This document shows, piece by piece, positions 5,011 to 5,143 of a stretch of DNA of 5,143 bases; the first letter of the stretch is position 1, and the number at the start of each line of letters is the position of its first letter. The translations under genes were made by a program, and so were the position numbers. Under the pieces are notes generated by a model that was not told the origin of the DNA, did no database searches, and was given only the letters and a program-made list of their open reading frames with translations. The DNA is from Elusimicrobiales bacterium (GTDB taxonomy: Bacteria; Elusimicrobiota; Elusimicrobia; Elusimicrobiales; UBA9959): positions 1-5,143 of the forward strand of contig JAOAEH010000040.1 of NCBI GenBank assembly GCA_026416895.1. The letters run 5' to 3'.

Positions 5011-5143
5011 AGAAAAATACTCCACCTTTATAAAAAGGTATCTCAACTATTTGAGCTTTTATTTTTTTGTCTCTAATTTCTACTTCAACTTCTTGATTTA
5101 TTTGAAGATCTGGTGGCATATATCCCATACCAATAGATTTTTT
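5000..5143 (-). CDS. gcvT: Glycine cleavage T protein (aminomethyltransferase), C-terminal 47 residues
   Basis: The carboxy end of a gene that continues off the right edge. Translation of the minus strand gives K-K-S-I-G-M-G-Y-M, then a stretch with E-V-E-V-E-I-R (spanning the family's R-x-K motif), and I-V-E-I-P-F-Y-K-G-G near the end, with TAA at 5000-5002. The IGMGY segment, the following G/N-x-x-V-x-V-x-I-R strand and the terminal PFYK are characteristic of GcvT, which transfers the methylene group from lipoyl-GcvH to tetrahydrofolate and releases ammonia. The partner genes gcvH and gcvPA lie on the same strand beyond the feo cassette. The catalytic part is outside the window. Confidence 0.9.
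   Translation of the reverse strand, partial: KKSIGMGYMPPDLQINQEVEVEIRDKKIKAQIVEIPFYKGGVFFFKL
5024..5069 (+). terminator. Possible feoB terminator inside gcvT
   Basis: Two small perfect hairpins follow the feoB stop: ACCTTT-ATAA-AAAGGT (5024-5039) and CTCAA-CTAT-TTGAG (5042-5055). The second runs directly into CTTTTATTTTTTT (5056-5068) on the plus strand, a U-tract expected of Rho-independent termination. The stems are short (6 and 5 bp) and not GC-rich, so strength is doubtful. The bases also encode the conserved end of GcvT, which constrains them. Confidence 0.4.

Overview
The window is very AT-rich and appears to be chromosomal DNA from a diderm (Gram-negative-type) bacterium. The diderm inference rests on one gene, at 2614-3276, whose product looks like a secreted outer-membrane beta-barrel. 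UGA is a normal stop here (feoA ends in TGA) and tryptophan is encoded by TGG. I cannot name the genus. Low GC, a two-subunit P-protein and a short FeoB would fit several anaerobic or thermophilic diderm lineages.

Two functional units lie on opposite strands. The minus strand carries glycine cleavage system genes: the 3' end of gcvT at the right edge (5000-5143), then gcvH (1425-1805), gcvPA (27-1367) and the first codons of gcvPB (from 14 leftward). This is the usual gene order gcvT-gcvH-gcvPA-gcvPB, but about 3.2 kb of opposite-strand DNA separates gcvT from gcvH. Together these proteins would degrade glycine to CO2, NH3 and methylene-tetrahydrofolate. GcvPA/GcvPB decarboxylate glycine, GcvH carries the aminomethyl group on lipoyl-lysine, and GcvT passes the C1 unit to tetrahydrofolate.

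The intervening plus-strand DNA is a compact four-gene ferrous-iron cassette. In order it encodes a two-domain DtxR/MntR-family metalloregulator (1989-2399), FeoA (2390-2617), an outer-membrane beta-barrel protein (2614-3276) and a short FeoB (3283-5010). The first three genes overlap by 10 and 4 bp, and 6 bp separate the last two. A good promoter (TTGCCT, 17 bp, TATAAT) precedes a cluster of CTAAC/GTTAG half-sites that resemble DtxR operators, so the cassette is probably autoregulated by iron. The simplest model is that Fe(II)-loaded regulator represses the operon, the beta-barrel passes metal or another solute across the outer membrane, and FeoA/FeoB move Fe(II) across the inner membrane.

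The 183-bp gap at 1806-1988 holds back-to-back promoters for the two units. At the right edge feoB and gcvT are convergent and overlap by 11 bp, and a possible feoB terminator lies inside gcvT. The most interesting points are the outer-membrane gene placed between feoA and feoB, the mixed MntR/DtxR metal-ligand set, the regulator-feoA junction that looks like a split three-domain DtxR with a possible slippery site, and the cassette's position inside a gcv gene set.
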